From Marinifilum fragile JCM 15579 (GTDB taxonomy: Bacteria; Bacteroidota; Bacteroidia; Bacteroidales; Marinifilaceae), in the NCBI RefSeq assembly GCF_001310955.1, contig NZ_BAZX01000027.1, forward strand, positions 1-60,253: a stretch of DNA of 60,253 bases, in the 5' to 3' direction. Position numbers and translations under genes: made by a program. Every line of letters begins with the position of its first letter. The stretch's first letter is position 1. Below are positions 35,344 through 47,300 of the stretch, one piece after another. The notes under the pieces were generated by a model that searched no databases, was not told where the DNA came from, and saw only the letters and a program-made list of their open reading frames with translations.

Positions 35344-36642
35344 TTATTCATTATCCACCTGCACTCCGATCATCTCCCAAAAGATTTCTTCATCTATCAC
35401 ATTTACATGATATTCCATGGCTTTCCGATTCTTTCGACCTTTACCGGAGAATTGCTCAGCATGAGCTGTAATCAGGTAATCAACATTTTTAGAAACCACT
35501 CTTTTAACGAATAAGCCACGTTCTTTTACTAATTGTTGAGCCAATTCACGATCGATTCGTTTTCCATTAATTTTGCAATTAAGGTGGCCAGAGAAACAAA
35601 CGCTCTTTCCTTTCAATGACTTCAATTGTTTTTGAATTCCAGGTGTAGTAATCGGAATTTTGGTACGCTCATATTCAATTAGCAAATCCAATTCTTTGGG
35701 AAGAATACAAAGCAAATCTGAAACCAAATGAAGGTCATTCATTTCTGCATTAGTAAGAATCTCATCCAAAAGGTAAATGCGAATTAGCTTGCGCAAGTAT
35801 TCTTCATGAATTTCCATTACCTGATCTTTGGAAAGCTTGTAATCGGTGGCCAAATCAACCAGAGAAATAATCTCTTTTTCAGTTAAAATTCTATCGGCCA
35901 AAGCACGATCCAGAACATTCAGATACTGACGTACAGGAACAGAATCTCCAGCACTGGAAGTTAGTCTGTTTAATAAGTCGTAAAGTTTGGTTTTTTGGAT
36001 GTTAGCTATGTTCTTAGCTTCTTTACGTTTAATGTAAACGTTGCGCTCTTTTGGACAGTCTTTAATTTCAATCCGATGAAGGAAGTTTTCAACAAAGTCT
36101 TCAATCTCATTTTGTTGAGCGTATAGATTTTTCAGGATGGAGAAAAGTTTGGCTGTTGCCAATGAATCAGACTTCGCACTATGGCGTACTGAAAATTCAA
36201 TATCGTAATAAGTACAAAGTTGTTCCAATCGGCGTAGACCAGATTCCGGAGCAACCAAATCGAACAGCTTTAGAGTACAGATACCTTCCAATTTAGGCAT
36301 GCTATCATTTAGAATTGGGTCTAAAAAGCGAATGGTAAAATCTAAATCGTGAGCAACTAAAGTTTTTCCATTTAAACGGGAAAGGATATCAGGAACAATT
36401 TCTGAAGCTGAAGGAGCATTTTTAACCATGTCATCAGTAATGCCATGAATTTGAAAACCTTCAATTTCTTTTCCCGGATGAATTAAAGTTTCGTAGCTAT
36501 CCAGTAATTCTCCGTTCCAGTTTACGGTTTGAATGGCCACCTCAATAAGGTGATCACCATGTTGGGGTGAAATACCAGTTGTTTCAATTGAAATGATTGC
36601 AAATTGATGCTTATTTAGTTCCAGTATTGGATCGTTTGTCAT
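35344..36642 (-). CDS. DEDD exonuclease-like protein with BRCT, degenerate active site
   Basis: A 432-residue protein with an N-terminal DnaQ/PolIII-epsilon-type fold (residues 10-175) and a C-terminal BRCT domain (about 345-432, SLKGKSVCFSGHL). The middle (about 210-320) is helical and of unknown role. Exonuclease motif I reads S18-I-E20-TTG where the family has D-x-E. Motif II reads VAHD-L-D-F-T103 where HNxxFD is usual. Motif III keeps a plausible His and Asp near 154-160 (RHSAKSDSLATAKLF). With two of the four metal-binding acids replaced, the domain may bind but not cut DNA or RNA. It is monocistronic, divergent from the M18 peptidase gene, with its own terminator. Confidence 0.82.
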   Translation of the reverse strand: MTNDPILELNKHQFAIISIETTGISPQHGDHLIEVAIQTVNWNGELLDSYETLIHPGKEIEGFQIHGITDDMVKNAPSASEIVPDILSRLNGKTLVAHDLDFTIRFLDPILNDSMPKLEGICTLKLFDLVAPESGLRRLEQLCTYYDIEFSVRHSAKSDSLATAKLFSILKNLYAQQNEIEDFVENFLHRIEIKDCPKERNVYIKRKEAKNIANIQKTKLYDLLNRLTSSAGDSVPVRQYLNVLDRALADRILTEKEIISLVDLATDYKLSKDQVMEIHEEYLRKLIRIYLLDEILTNAEMNDLHLVSDLLCILPKELDLLIEYERTKIPITTPGIQKQLKSLKGKSVCFSGHLNCKINGKRIDRELAQQLVKERGLFVKRVVSKNVDYLITAHAEQFSGKGRKNRKAMEYHVNVIDEEIFWEMIGVQVDNE

Positions 36643-36792
36643 AGGCAGTTTTTATTAGGGTAATTAGATTAGAGCAAATATAAAACTATTGAACGAAAAA
36701 TGAATCGATAAGCCGCCTAAAGTACTTGCCAAACCTAAAAATTAATGTAGATTTGAAATTCAAATTTTGAAGACAATATTAAAACATATACT

Positions 36793-38094
36793 ATGAGTAA
36801 CTCAAAACAACAAGCACAAGAATTAATCGATTTTATTCATGGAAGTCCTAGTACTTACCATGCGGTAAATAATATCAGAAAGGAGTTAAACGAGGCTGGA
36901 TTCGAGGAGCTGGACCTTCGTGATGAATGGAAAATTGAAAAGGGAGGAAAATACTTTACAACAAAGAATGGATCGGCTATTTTCGCTTTTCAAATCGGAA
37001 GTGGAGAGATTGAAGAGGAAGGATTCCAGATGATTTGTGCCCATTCTGATGCTCCAGGATTTAAAATTAAACCAAATCCTGAAATTGAAGTTGAAGAAAA
37101 CTATATCAAATTAAATACAGAAGTTTACGGAGGTCCGATTTTGAATACTTGGATGGATCGTCCACTATCAATTGCTGGTCGCGTATCAGTAAAATCAAAT
37201 GACCCTTTGTATCCTGAACATTTGTATGTAAAGATTGATCGTCCTTTGATGGTGATTCCAAATCTGGCGATTCACTTGAATCGTGAGGTTAACGAAGGTG
37301 TTGAGTTGAACAAGCAGAAAGATATGCTTCCATTACTATCTATGATTACAGAAGAAATGGAAAAGGACAATTGTTTGGTGAAATTGATTGCCGATGAATT
37401 GAAAATTGATGCTGAATCCATTATCGATTTTGATGTGAACTTATTTGAAGTTGAAAAAGGATCTATCTTTGGTTTGAATGATGAGTTTATTTCATCACCA
37501 CGTTTGGATGACTTGGCAATGGCTCATGCTGGATTAAAAGCTTTATTATCAGTAGGAGCTTCGAAGAAGACTCAAATGCTAGCCATTTTCGATAACGAGG
37601 AGGTGGGAAGTGTTACCAAGCAAGGAGCAGGTTCTCCGGTATTGCGTCACATCTTGCAGCGCATTGTTTTCAAATTGGGGAAAGATATGGAAGCATTACA
37701 TCGTGCAATCTATAGTTCTTTCATGATTTCGGCAGATATGGCTCATGCGGTTCATCCAAATATTGGAGAGAAGCATGATCCAACCAACCGCCCATTCATC
37801 AACAAAGGGCCAGTAATTAAGATTCACGCAAACCAGAAGTATACTACTGATGGAGATTCTGGTACAGTGTTCGAAACTTTGTGTAAAAATGCGGATGTTC
37901 CTTATCAAAAATTTGTGAATCGTTCCGACTTAGTTGGAGGTAGCACACTAGGTAATGTGTCAACGGGTCAGGTTGATATTCGTACAGTAGACATAGGTAA
38001 CCCAATGTTTGGAATGCACTCGGTTCGCGAAACAGGTGGAGTAGAAGATAATTCTTACGTTCGTAAGGTGTTCACTTATTTCTTCGGATTGTAA
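36793..38094 (+). CDS. M18 family metalloaminopeptidase
   Basis: A 433-residue cytosolic M18 aminopeptidase (ApeB/DAP2-like), a two-zinc enzyme that removes N-terminal, often acidic, residues. Zinc and catalytic motifs are seen in order: CAHSDAPGFKIKPNP near residue 85, NTWMDRPLS near 120, SPRLDDLA near 237, FDNEEVGS near 266, ADMAHAVHPN near 315 and the closing GMHSVRETGG near 412. Length and motif order are normal. There is no signal peptide. It is followed by a strong terminator and probably stands alone. Confidence 0.93.
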   Translation: MSNSKQQAQELIDFIHGSPSTYHAVNNIRKELNEAGFEELDLRDEWKIEKGGKYFTTKNGSAIFAFQIGSGEIEEEGFQMICAHSDAPGFKIKPNPEIEVEENYIKLNTEVYGGPILNTWMDRPLSIAGRVSVKSNDPLYPEHLYVKIDRPLMVIPNLAIHLNREVNEGVELNKQKDMLPLLSMITEEMEKDNCLVKLIADELKIDAESIIDFDVNLFEVEKGSIFGLNDEFISSPRLDDLAMAHAGLKALLSVGASKKTQMLAIFDNEEVGSVTKQGAGSPVLRHILQRIVFKLGKDMEALHRAIYSSFMISADMAHAVHPNIGEKHDPTNRPFINKGPVIKIHANQKYTTDGDSGTVFETLCKNADVPYQKFVNRSDLVGGSTLGNVSTGQVDIRTVDIGNPMFGMHSVRETGGVEDNSYVRKVFTYFFGL

Positions 38095-38121
38095 GAACTC
38101 AGCTTATTAGAAAATATTTTA

Positions 38122-38149
38122 AAGGCAGCACGTTGTGTTGCCTTTTTTT
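38122..38149 (+). terminator. Rho-independent terminator after M18 gene
   Basis: AAGGCAGCAC (38122-38131) pairs with GTGTTGCCTT (38134-38143), with one G-T wobble, followed by a run of T to 38149. Confidence 0.85.
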
Positions 38150-38461
38150 AGGCATTAATTTCTTGTAGGGATAGATTTTATTTGGCTCCGACAAATATTT
38201 CATCCATCAATTGAAAAAGTACTTACCTATTGAATCATTTTCGAACTCAAATAGCAGCCTTGGAAATTCAATTCGCATGAGTTCATTTCAGTAGGTTAAA
38301 TACGAAAGTATTGTTTCTATCTGCTTTTTTGCTCTAATTATCAGGATAATAAAAAGTACTGCTATGGTATTGCTAAGGTAGGTAAGGTAAATTCCTAAGG
38401 AGGAAGCTTTTTGTTTGTAAACAAATTTTCAATTCTTTCGATCGAACCAAAATATCATCGT
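38150..38461. other. Intergenic, no gene seen
   Basis: About 310 bp after the M18 terminator. I see no ORF, RNA or clear promoter motif here; a short repeated ctaaggtaggtaagg string near 38370 is the only local structure. Confidence 0.45.
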
Positions 38462-38683
38462 ATGAATATGTTTGATGTAATTAGCCCTGATGATTGGATT
38501 CTGTTACTTGTTGTTCATTTACTATTCAGTGTTGTGTCTATCTATTTTGTAATCCGAAATGAAAAAAACAGATTCTTACTGATTTACTCACTTGTTATTC
38601 TTTTGATTCCCATTGTTGGTGCAATGGCCTATTTATTTAATTCTTACCTGAAATGGGATTCTTCACGTTATCTAAACAAATAA
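38462..38683 (+). CDS. Small membrane protein, PLD-nuclease N-terminal-like
   Basis: The start at 38462 (MNMFDVISPDDWILLL) is chosen over 38411 because it leads directly into the domain. The product has about 73 residues with two membrane helices (ILLLVVHLLFSVVSIYFVI and FLLIYSLVILLIPIVGAMAYL). The two-helix layout with a VG(A/P)xxY motif resembles the PLDc_N membrane module often found as a free-standing small protein. Function unknown. Confidence 0.6.
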   Translation: MNMFDVISPDDWILLLVVHLLFSVVSIYFVIRNEKNRFLLIYSLVILLIPIVGAMAYLFNSYLKWDSSRYLNK

Positions 38684-38855
38684 ATATTTTTCCCTGTAAA
38701 TTTCGTATATTCTAGGGTATGGAAGTGTAAGCAAGAATTTTGAAGAAAAGAGATTGTTCATACGCAACCATCGGGTATTGCCTGCATCGTATAAGCAATG
38801 TGCCAAATTATTTGGCACATCAAGAAAAATTACAAACAACCAAACCCCACAATCT

Positions 38856-40486
38856 ATGAAACGCTACGTTTTACTATTAATTCTTTTATTCCCATTGATG
38901 CTTCTGGCTCAGGAACGTTTTCTGGTCGATAGCTTGAGTATGCGAATGGATGCAGCAGAAGAAGATAGTACGAAAGTTAAAATCCTACTTAAATTATCAG
39001 ATACCTATCAGAATACAGATTTTAAACAGAGTCTTGAATATGCAAATTCTGCCCTAGCAATTGCTAACTCAGGAAAGTTGAGATTACAACAGGCCAGAAG
39101 TCATAAGAAAATAGCTGATATTTTATTTCGAAAGGGTCTGTACGATCGTTCCCTGGACCATTACCTAAAGAGTAAAAAGATATTTGAAGAAGAAAAGAAT
39201 CATACCGCACTGGTTGGTGTTGAGCACAATATGGGGAGTATTTTTTATCGCTTGTTGGAATACGATAAAGCACTGGAACATTATAAGGTAGCTCTTTCCA
39301 TGCAAAATAAAATTCTAGCCATGGGAGATTCTACTTACTATACTCAACATCATGCTTTTTACAATAGCATTGGGAACTGTTACAATGTGAAAAAAGAGTA
39401 TGAAATAGCCAAAACTTACTTTCTAAAAGCTTTGAAAGGAGCCCAAAAGTTTGATGATAAATTGAATTTGGGTGTTATCTATAACAATCTTGGAAAAGTT
39501 TCTATGGAAACGGGCAAGTATGATGAGTCATTGGAATATATGAAACTCTCGTTACAAGCACGTAAGGCAATAAACGATAAAAATGGCATGTCTCGTTCAC
39601 ACCTGTTTATGGCAGAGTATTATCGGAAAACAGGAGCGTTTCAAAAAGCTTTGGACGAGGCTAATATTGGGAAAGATTTGGCCAGTGAAGCAGGATCGAT
39701 GCTGTCTTTAATGGAAGCCTACCAGACCATTTCACAAATAAAAAAAGAGTTGGGCGATTCGGATGGACCTTGATGGCTTATCAGAAATTTCATGCATATA
39801 ACGATAGCATTATCAACGAAGCATCGGTTCGCGAAGTTACCAGCCTACAAATGCAGTACGAGTTCGATAAACTTGAAAAAGAGAGACAGGTGAAGCAGCA
39901 ACGAAAGGAAATGATTTACCTTTTTCTGATGGCTATTTTGGTTTTGGGAATGATTATTACCGGATTGCTTTATGGTTTTATAAAGAGTAGGGCTAAGGCG
40001 ATTAGTTTAGAGAAGCAGACATTGGAAAAAGATTTGGTGCTGAAGAATCAGGATTTGGAGATTAAGAACAAGGAGCTTACCACCAATGTCATGTATCTTT
40101 TAAAGAAAAATGAATTGATTACTAGTGTTTCCAGCCGTTTGTTGCAGCTGAAATCCCAACTAAAACAAGAAAATAAGGAACCTATTCAAAAGATCATTTT
40201 CGACCTCCAGGCTGGTGCCGACCAGGATGTGTGGGAAGAATTTGAGCTGCGTTTTCAACAGGTTCATAACGATTACTACAAGAAATTACAGGAACGATTC
40301 CCAAACTTGTCTCCTTCAGAAGTTAAGCTTTGTGCATTTTTAAAGCTGAACATGACCAGCAAGGAGATTTCCAGTATCATTCACCAGAGTGTGAAAAGTA
40401 TTGAAGTGTCCAGGTCCCGCATTCGCAAGAAACTGGATCTTACTGGCAAGGATGTCAATTTGGTTACTTTTTTATCCGAATTGTAA
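38856..40486 (+). CDS. TPR-transmembrane-LuxR regulator, frameshifted
   Basis: The start at 38856 (MKRYVLLLILLFPLMLLAQ) gives a signal peptide. About five TPR units follow to residue 290 (YDRSLDHYLKSKKIF, YDKALEHYKVAL, YEIAKTYFLKAL). The frame stops at 39773. Adding one base at 39766-39769 joins it to the next frame as DSDGxLMAYQKFHAYNDS. That frame has a transmembrane helix (MIYLFLMAILVLGMIITGLLY), a coiled coil and a C-terminal LuxR/GerE helix-turn-helix (NLSPSEVKLCAFLKLNMTSKEI, SVKSIEVSRSRIRKKLDL). The restored length is about 543. Such Bacteroidota proteins sense signals in the periplasm and bind DNA on the cytosolic side. Targets are unknown. Confidence 0.82.
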
Positions 40487-40632
40487 AGATTCATTTCCCT
40501 TATCGTAAGTATTTACAACATCCACAACGTGAGATGTTAATGCCAATTGGCTGTTATAATACAGATCAATTGATCAGGGCATCTCTTATCTGATTTATTT
40601 CACTCCCTAGAAATATTCTTTTTTATTGATTT

Positions 40633-40694
40633 AATAAGCTGAGTTTGATTTGAAACATGGTGTAGTTTTGAATTGAACTCAGCTTATTTTTTTT
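40633..40694 (+). terminator. Long-stem terminator after LuxR-type gene
   Basis: A 13-bp perfect stem, AATAAGCTGAGTT (40633-40645) with AACTCAGCTTATT (40676-40688), followed by a T run to about 40694. The 30-nt loop is longer than usual. Confidence 0.75.
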
Positions 40695-40990
40695 CTGGTT
40701 GTATAGGACTTTTTCTTTTAATTCTACTTCCCAAAAGCCAACCGTTTTCCCCCGAAAATTGTATTCATGCTCTGTTTTAAGATTTAGAGTGTTTTTAGTG
40801 TTGTTTATTTGTAAGTGACAGATAATGAAGTGTTAGGATGCTTTTGTTAAGGTGCCGCTATGGTGCCTAAATAGGAATGTAGATGCATTTCTAAGGTCAT
40901 TTTTAATTGTTGAAGATTCCTGATAAGGCACATCCTTCTTTTCTCTATTAAATACCGTCTATCATTGTGAGCAAATAAAATTGCCAGCAT

Positions 40991-41134
40991 ATGAATTGGG
41001 AAAAGAAAACTAAAGAACTAACAGATCGAGAGAAAGAAATTCTTGAACTCATTGACAAGAAAAAAAATGAGACAGAAGCTTTGCGAAAGATATTGGAGTC
41101 GATTGAGAAAAAGAGAGATCAAAAAACGAAATAA
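40991..41134 (+). CDS. 47-residue charged coiled-coil protein
   Basis: A short frame, ATG at 40991 to TAA at 41132-41134, predicted fully helical and highly charged: LTDREKEILELIDKKK, then ALRKILESIEKK. Its LTDREKEILELI segment resembles the first helix of LuxR/GerE HTH domains, but the recognition helix is missing. It sits in an 860-bp gap between the LuxR-type regulator and the giant peptidase gene. Codon use and amino-acid pattern look like a real gene, but without homologs in hand this is tentative. Confidence 0.4.
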   Translation: MNWEKKTKELTDREKEILELIDKKKNETEALRKILESIEKKRDQKTK

Positions 41135-41346
41135 AAACAAGTGTTGGTCTTTCGAACTATAAAATTTGGAAGTTGAAATCATCAACCTCTGGTTTTGTGC
41201 AATGGTCATGAACGATTGTTTTTGGTCAAGTGGAAAAGACGACAAGACAAAATAACCCATAAACAATGAACACCCAAAACAACAGCCCATAGTGGATGAC
41301 CTGAACCTAATGAATTAATACAGTGATTTACTCAAAACAAATTTCT

Positions 41347-44300
41347 ATGAAAAAAAGATTACGATTGAAATCTTTATTCTTACTACTCGTTTCCTGTATC
41401 CTTATAACAGGAGTTGCAAATGCACAGCAATACGAGAATGGAGCACAGAAAGGTGTCATTAGAATAAAGTTTAAGCCCGAATTATCAGCAGCCACGAAAA
41501 GTTTTAAAACTACACGTCGTGGTGTTAAGACTGGCATATCTGCTTTTGATGCAGTATCAGCAAAAGTGTCAGCATATCAGTTGGAGCGCGTATTCCCTTA
41601 TGCTCCAGCACATGAAGAAAAACACCGTAAACATGGTTTACATTTGTGGTACCAAGTAAAATTCGATGCCAGTTTAAATGCTGCAGAAGTAGCAAAATCT
41701 TATAAACAATTAGGAGAAGTAAGCATTGCAGAAACCATTGGTGAAGTTCAGTTAATTGATGGACCTCAACCAAGCGAGGCTCCTGTTCTCACCTCTGAAG
41801 AATTACCAATGAATGATCCAGCTTTGAATGCACAGTGGCATTACAATAATGATGGAACTGTAGTGGATGGAGCTATAGCTGGCGCTGACATTAACTTGTT
41901 TGAAGCCTGGAAGGAAACTACCGGTTCATCAGATGTTGTGGTAGCCATTATTGATGGTGGTATTGATGTGGATCATGAGGATTTAGCCGCGAATATGTGG
42001 GTGAATGAGGCAGAGTTGAATGGCGTGGAAGGCGTTGATGATGATGGTAACGGTTACCCTGATGATATCTACGGATACAACTTTGTAACGAACTCAGGTG
42101 AAATCACGGATCATTATCATGGAACGCACGTTGCGGGAACTGTAGGTGCGGTAAACAACAATGGTATTGGTGTTTCGGGTGTTGCTGGAGGTGATGGAAC
42201 CGAAGGAACCGGTGTAAAAATGATGTCCTGCCAGATTTTTACTGAAGATGGTGGAGTTGGTGGTTTCGCTAATGCCTTGGTTTATGCAGCTGATATGGGA
42301 GCTGTTATTTCTCAGAACTCATGGGGATGGAAGACTCACAATCATTACGATCAGGCTGTATTGGATGCCATTGACTACTTTATTGCGGAAGCAGGTAACT
42401 ATGCAGGTAGCCCAATGAAAGGTGGGGTTGCCATTTTTGCCGCTGGTAATAATGGAGTTGAGATGAATGCTTACCCGGCTTATTATGAGCCTTGTGTTGC
42501 TGTATCTTCACTTGGTCCAGACAATGGGCGTGCAGGTTACTCCAATTATGGTGATTGGGTTGATGTGGCAGCTCCTGGTGGAAACATGGGAATTGCGCGT
42601 GAAGCTGGGATTTTAAGTACTTCCCCTGGCGACAAATATGCATATTTGCAAGGTACTTCAATGGCTTGTCCGCATGTCTCAGGTATAGCTGCTTTGGTCG
42701 TATCAAAGTTCAAGGGGAATATTACAGCTGAGGGGTTGAAGAGACACTTGCTAACTTCAGTTCACGATATTGATCCTTTCGTTGAAGATTTTGCGAAAGG
42801 GAAGATGGGGAATGGATATATTGATGCAGCCATGGCTCTTCAATCAGGTGATGCAACCAAAGCTCCCGAAAAAATTAATGACTTAGCAGTTACTGCAGCT
42901 CAGGATTTTGCTTCTCTAACCTGGTCTGTTCCTGCAGATGAAGATGATGGAAAAGCAGTTAGTTATTCTATTTATTGGAGTAAAAATGAGTTTGATGCTG
43001 CAAAGGTTCAATATGCAAATTCTGCCGTAATTAAATCATTCTATTCCAATGCAGGTGATGAACTGAATTACCTGATTGAAGAATTGGATGCCAATACTCC
43101 ATATTATTTCGCCATTAAGGCTTATGACCGTTGGGGTAATGAGTCAGAACTTTCTGATGTGAAAGTTGTTTCTACCAATTCAGGCCCTGGCATTCGATTG
43201 GGAGAAGATGTAAACATGGCCGTTGATGTAGCAGTTAATCCTAAAGTTTCTGATGCTCTTTGGGTTTACAATGACTCTATTGGTGTCTTAAACTGGAATG
43301 CTCACGTTGGTTTGGTGGGTCTTGAGCCCGATGCTTTTAGTGTTAAGGATGTCGTTTATCCAAATGTAAGTACCTTTTCGCAAAGTACAAGTTTGGGTGG
43401 AAACGAGATTCCACAGGTTGAAAAAGTAATGGCTCCAACCTCCATGGCTATTGACGAGAGAATGGGTAATAGTGAAGGGTCACAAGCCTGGAGACTTATT
43501 GGAGATAATGATGTTACAGTTACCAATTCTTCGGCTTCCCGTTTTTATGTAGAGCAGGATAAAGGTTTTAATTTAACGGGTTTGTGGGCCCATCTAAAAT
43601 TTGATCCAGAGATTGGCCCTGCTGTGCTTGAAATATGGGAAGGTCCTGTACTGGAGGAAGCTAAGTTAATTACTGCTCAAAATATTTTTTCAGAAGCAAA
43701 TGTTGATTATTCTCGTTTTGTGCAAATGGACGAACATGTATTCATGAAAAAAGGATCTTATTACTGGGTGGTAATCCATGTGCCGGCAGGGAACTTATAT
43801 CCTTTGGGGATTTCTCCTGAAAAGACGGAAACAGGATCAGACAACTGTTTGATGAGTTTTAACGGCGGACAATCTTGGCAACCCCTTGCAGAGGCTATAG
43901 AAGATGATACTTGGGCCTGGGCAATGATCCTTAGAAGCCAGTTCGAAGATCTTGGAGAATACATTACCTTAACTCCTAATAATGGAGTAGTGGACGGAGG
44001 GGATTCCCTTCAGGTTGCTATTGATGTGGTTTCGGAATTCCTTGTGGACGGACAGTACACTGAAAATATTGTGTTTACATCCAACGATCCTGTTAATAAG
44101 GTGATGAAAGCCAAAATTAATTTGGATGTTGATGGACACCTTCCAATCTTGAAATCTGAGAAAACTGTAAATTTTGGAGACGTATTTGTTGGCAATACAA
44201 AAACTCTGGATATTCAGATTGTAAACGAAGGGTATGTTGGTTATAAATTAGGTAACTACGCTCATTCATCTTCCAATGAAAATATATTCTTCACGGACAA

Positions 44301-47300
44301 CAAGACCAGTGGGAATAACATTCCGGCTCGTGATGGAGGTTGGGTAAGAGTGACTTTTAAACCAACAGAAGCAGGTACTTTCAACGAAACCATCACCATT
44401 ACTGATGGAAGCAATCCATATACATTTAATGTACATGGTGTTGCTACAGAACCTGCCAAACTTACTATTTTACCTGAAAGAGATACTATACCGGGTGATT
44501 TAACTATTGGCGATACAATTGCAGATCGTACCTTTACCATCCGCAACGATGGAAAGTATCCGCTGGATTATATGATACCTAAATTTGCTCCTGGTTACGA
44601 GGTGGAAGGACTGAAAAGACCTTTCAACAAATTTGGATACTCATACGACTATGTGATCGGCGGAACCTATAATGATTCAAAGGAATACGGCTGGAAGAAC
44701 ATTTCTTCTAACGATATTCTTCCTCAGATCAAAACCAACCAGGTATTTGCGATTGAAGTAGACCTTGGTTTCTCTTTCCCATTCCGTGATAAATTTTACG
44801 ACAAGGTTTGGATCAATTATGAAGGAGCCCTGATTTTTGGTGAAGATGGTAACGTAGGATTAGATTGGATTACTGGAACCCCTCTTGATCCGCGCTATTT
44901 GAAGGATCGCGATATGATTACCGCAGTAATGGCAAGAGCAGATTTGAATAATACAAATGCTGCAATCTACTATGAAAAAGAGGATGGTACATTCCGTGTT
45001 CAGTTCAAATATTTGAAATATGGAAAGTCTCTTCCTAACTACCAGATTGTATTGCACGCCAATGGTGATGTAGATGTACTCTTTAATAAAACTGGTACTG
45101 CAGATGAAGGAGCCAAAGGCTGGCTTGTAGGTTTGATTGACGAAAAAAATGAGGATGTTTGTTTTGCCACAAACAGTGAGTACAGTTTGAATATGGGTGA
45201 AACAACATCTTATCATTCTTACTTCAGATTCTATCATCCTGGCGAGGATATGATTACTGCTGCTACCAATGCATCAGGTATTTTGATGCCAGGTCAGACA
45301 ACTGATATTACTTTGAGCTACAATACCGATAAGGTTTTACAGGATTCAATTTATCAGAAACTGCCTATTATTAGTAATGATATTACTTCACCAATTTCAA
45401 CCTTTACTACATATGCCAATTTTGTAGCAGGTGGCGCTCCTGTAATGAGTGTGAAAAAGGATACCATCGATTTTGGAGAGGTTTTCAAAACGGCTCAGGA
45501 CTCAATTGCTGTGCAGGTGGTTAATGCAGGAACAGCGAAGGAAACTATTACTGGTATCCGATTCGAAAATGGTAATTTCAGCACTAGCAAGTTAGCTCCT
45601 ATCGAAGTGGGAACCAGACAGTCTGCTTACATTCCTGTGAAGATCAATACGGAAGTTGCTGCCGTACTGGAAGATGCAATATATATAACTACTGCTGCAG
45701 GCGAGGAGTTCAAAGTAGTACTGAAAGGAAATGTGGTGGAGAATCCATTGATTAGCATTGCTCCTGCTGAGGGTATTACCTGGGAAATGCCTGCGCGTAC
45801 CATAAAGGATACCGTACTTCAGATAACCAATGATGGTTTGGGAGATTTGGAACTTGCCATCCTTCCGGATTCATGGTATTATCCTTTGGAGACATCCTCT
45901 CCAGCAATGGATATCAAAGATTTTGAGTACATCAATGTGGAAGGTGATGGAAATGGTTGGATTGATATCACAGAAACTGCTGCGGAAACGAATTTGAGAG
46001 ATCAGTTTGTTTTTGATGAGATTCCTTACAAGGCTGTGAAATTGAATAATCCAATTCCTTACTATGGACAAACCTACGATACTTTGTACATTGGTTTCAT
46101 GGGTTGGGTTAGTTTTGTAAAACCTAAAGGAGAATCAATGTGGGATCGTGTACAGGGAATTCCTTTTGAGGATAATGTTCCAGGTGCAATTGCTCCTATG
46201 GGTGGCTTTCATGTTCCTAATGGAACTGTCGCTGATAAAAAGGATGGTATTTATTATCAGATAGACGAAGACAAGGTAATTGTAACCTGGAATGAATACA
46301 TAGACATGACTGCTATGAGTCAAAATTATGATTTCCAGGTGATTCTTTACAACAATGGAAGAATCGATTTCAACTATAAGAATTTTGAGATCGTAAAATC
46401 ATTTGGTTTTGTTGGTGTAGAAAGTCCGGATGAAAAAGAAGGTCTTTTGATACATTACGGGCTGATGCCTACTGGGGTTAATAGATACTCTTATACGGTA
46501 TTCCCTGTGAAGAAGGAAATTGTTCCAGCTCAAACAACAAAGGATATAGCCCTACGTTTGGATGCAAATAATTTGCATGATGGTACTTACAATGCAAATA
46601 TCGTTGTAAATAACAATACCGTTGGTGAAAGTGTGAAACTTGTACCTCTGAACCTAACTGTGATTGGTTCTCCAGAATTGACGGCTTCAGATGTTGAACT
46701 TGGAGATATCTGGTACACAGAAGGAATGGAAGTGGTAGAAGGTTTTACCATTACCAATACCGGTACCAAAGCCATTCAGTTAGATTCAGCTCAGGTTACC
46801 ATGAATGCCGACATGAAAGTAGAGTTTTACTATCCTGGAGCTCCAGGGATCTTCGGATATCCAGAAGGATATGTTCCGATTAAGGATTTTATTGGCGAAC
46901 AAATTATTATTCCTGGAAGAAGACCTATTCTAGTTGCTGATGGTTCTCAATTGGCTCCTGGTGATTCTTGGCAGTTCTTTGTAACCTATACACCAACAGC
47001 ACCAGGTGCATCCAATGCCAATGTTGTGGTTGTTGATGCGGATGGCAACGAGGCTCTGGTTTGGAATGCATCTGTAAATGCGATGTTGCCACCTGTCGCT
47101 ACCATTAGCGATGAAAGCATTACTTTACACGCTGACGATTATACATTTACTGATACTCGTGATTTTGTAATCGGCAACGAAGCTGGAAATAATGATTTGG
47201 AGTGGAATCTTGAGTTTGTTTTCAATAGAGGAAAAGTGGAAGAGGCTGTTGCTCCTGCACAAACATTTGCTGTTAAGGCACCTGTATCTCTGAACTCAGA

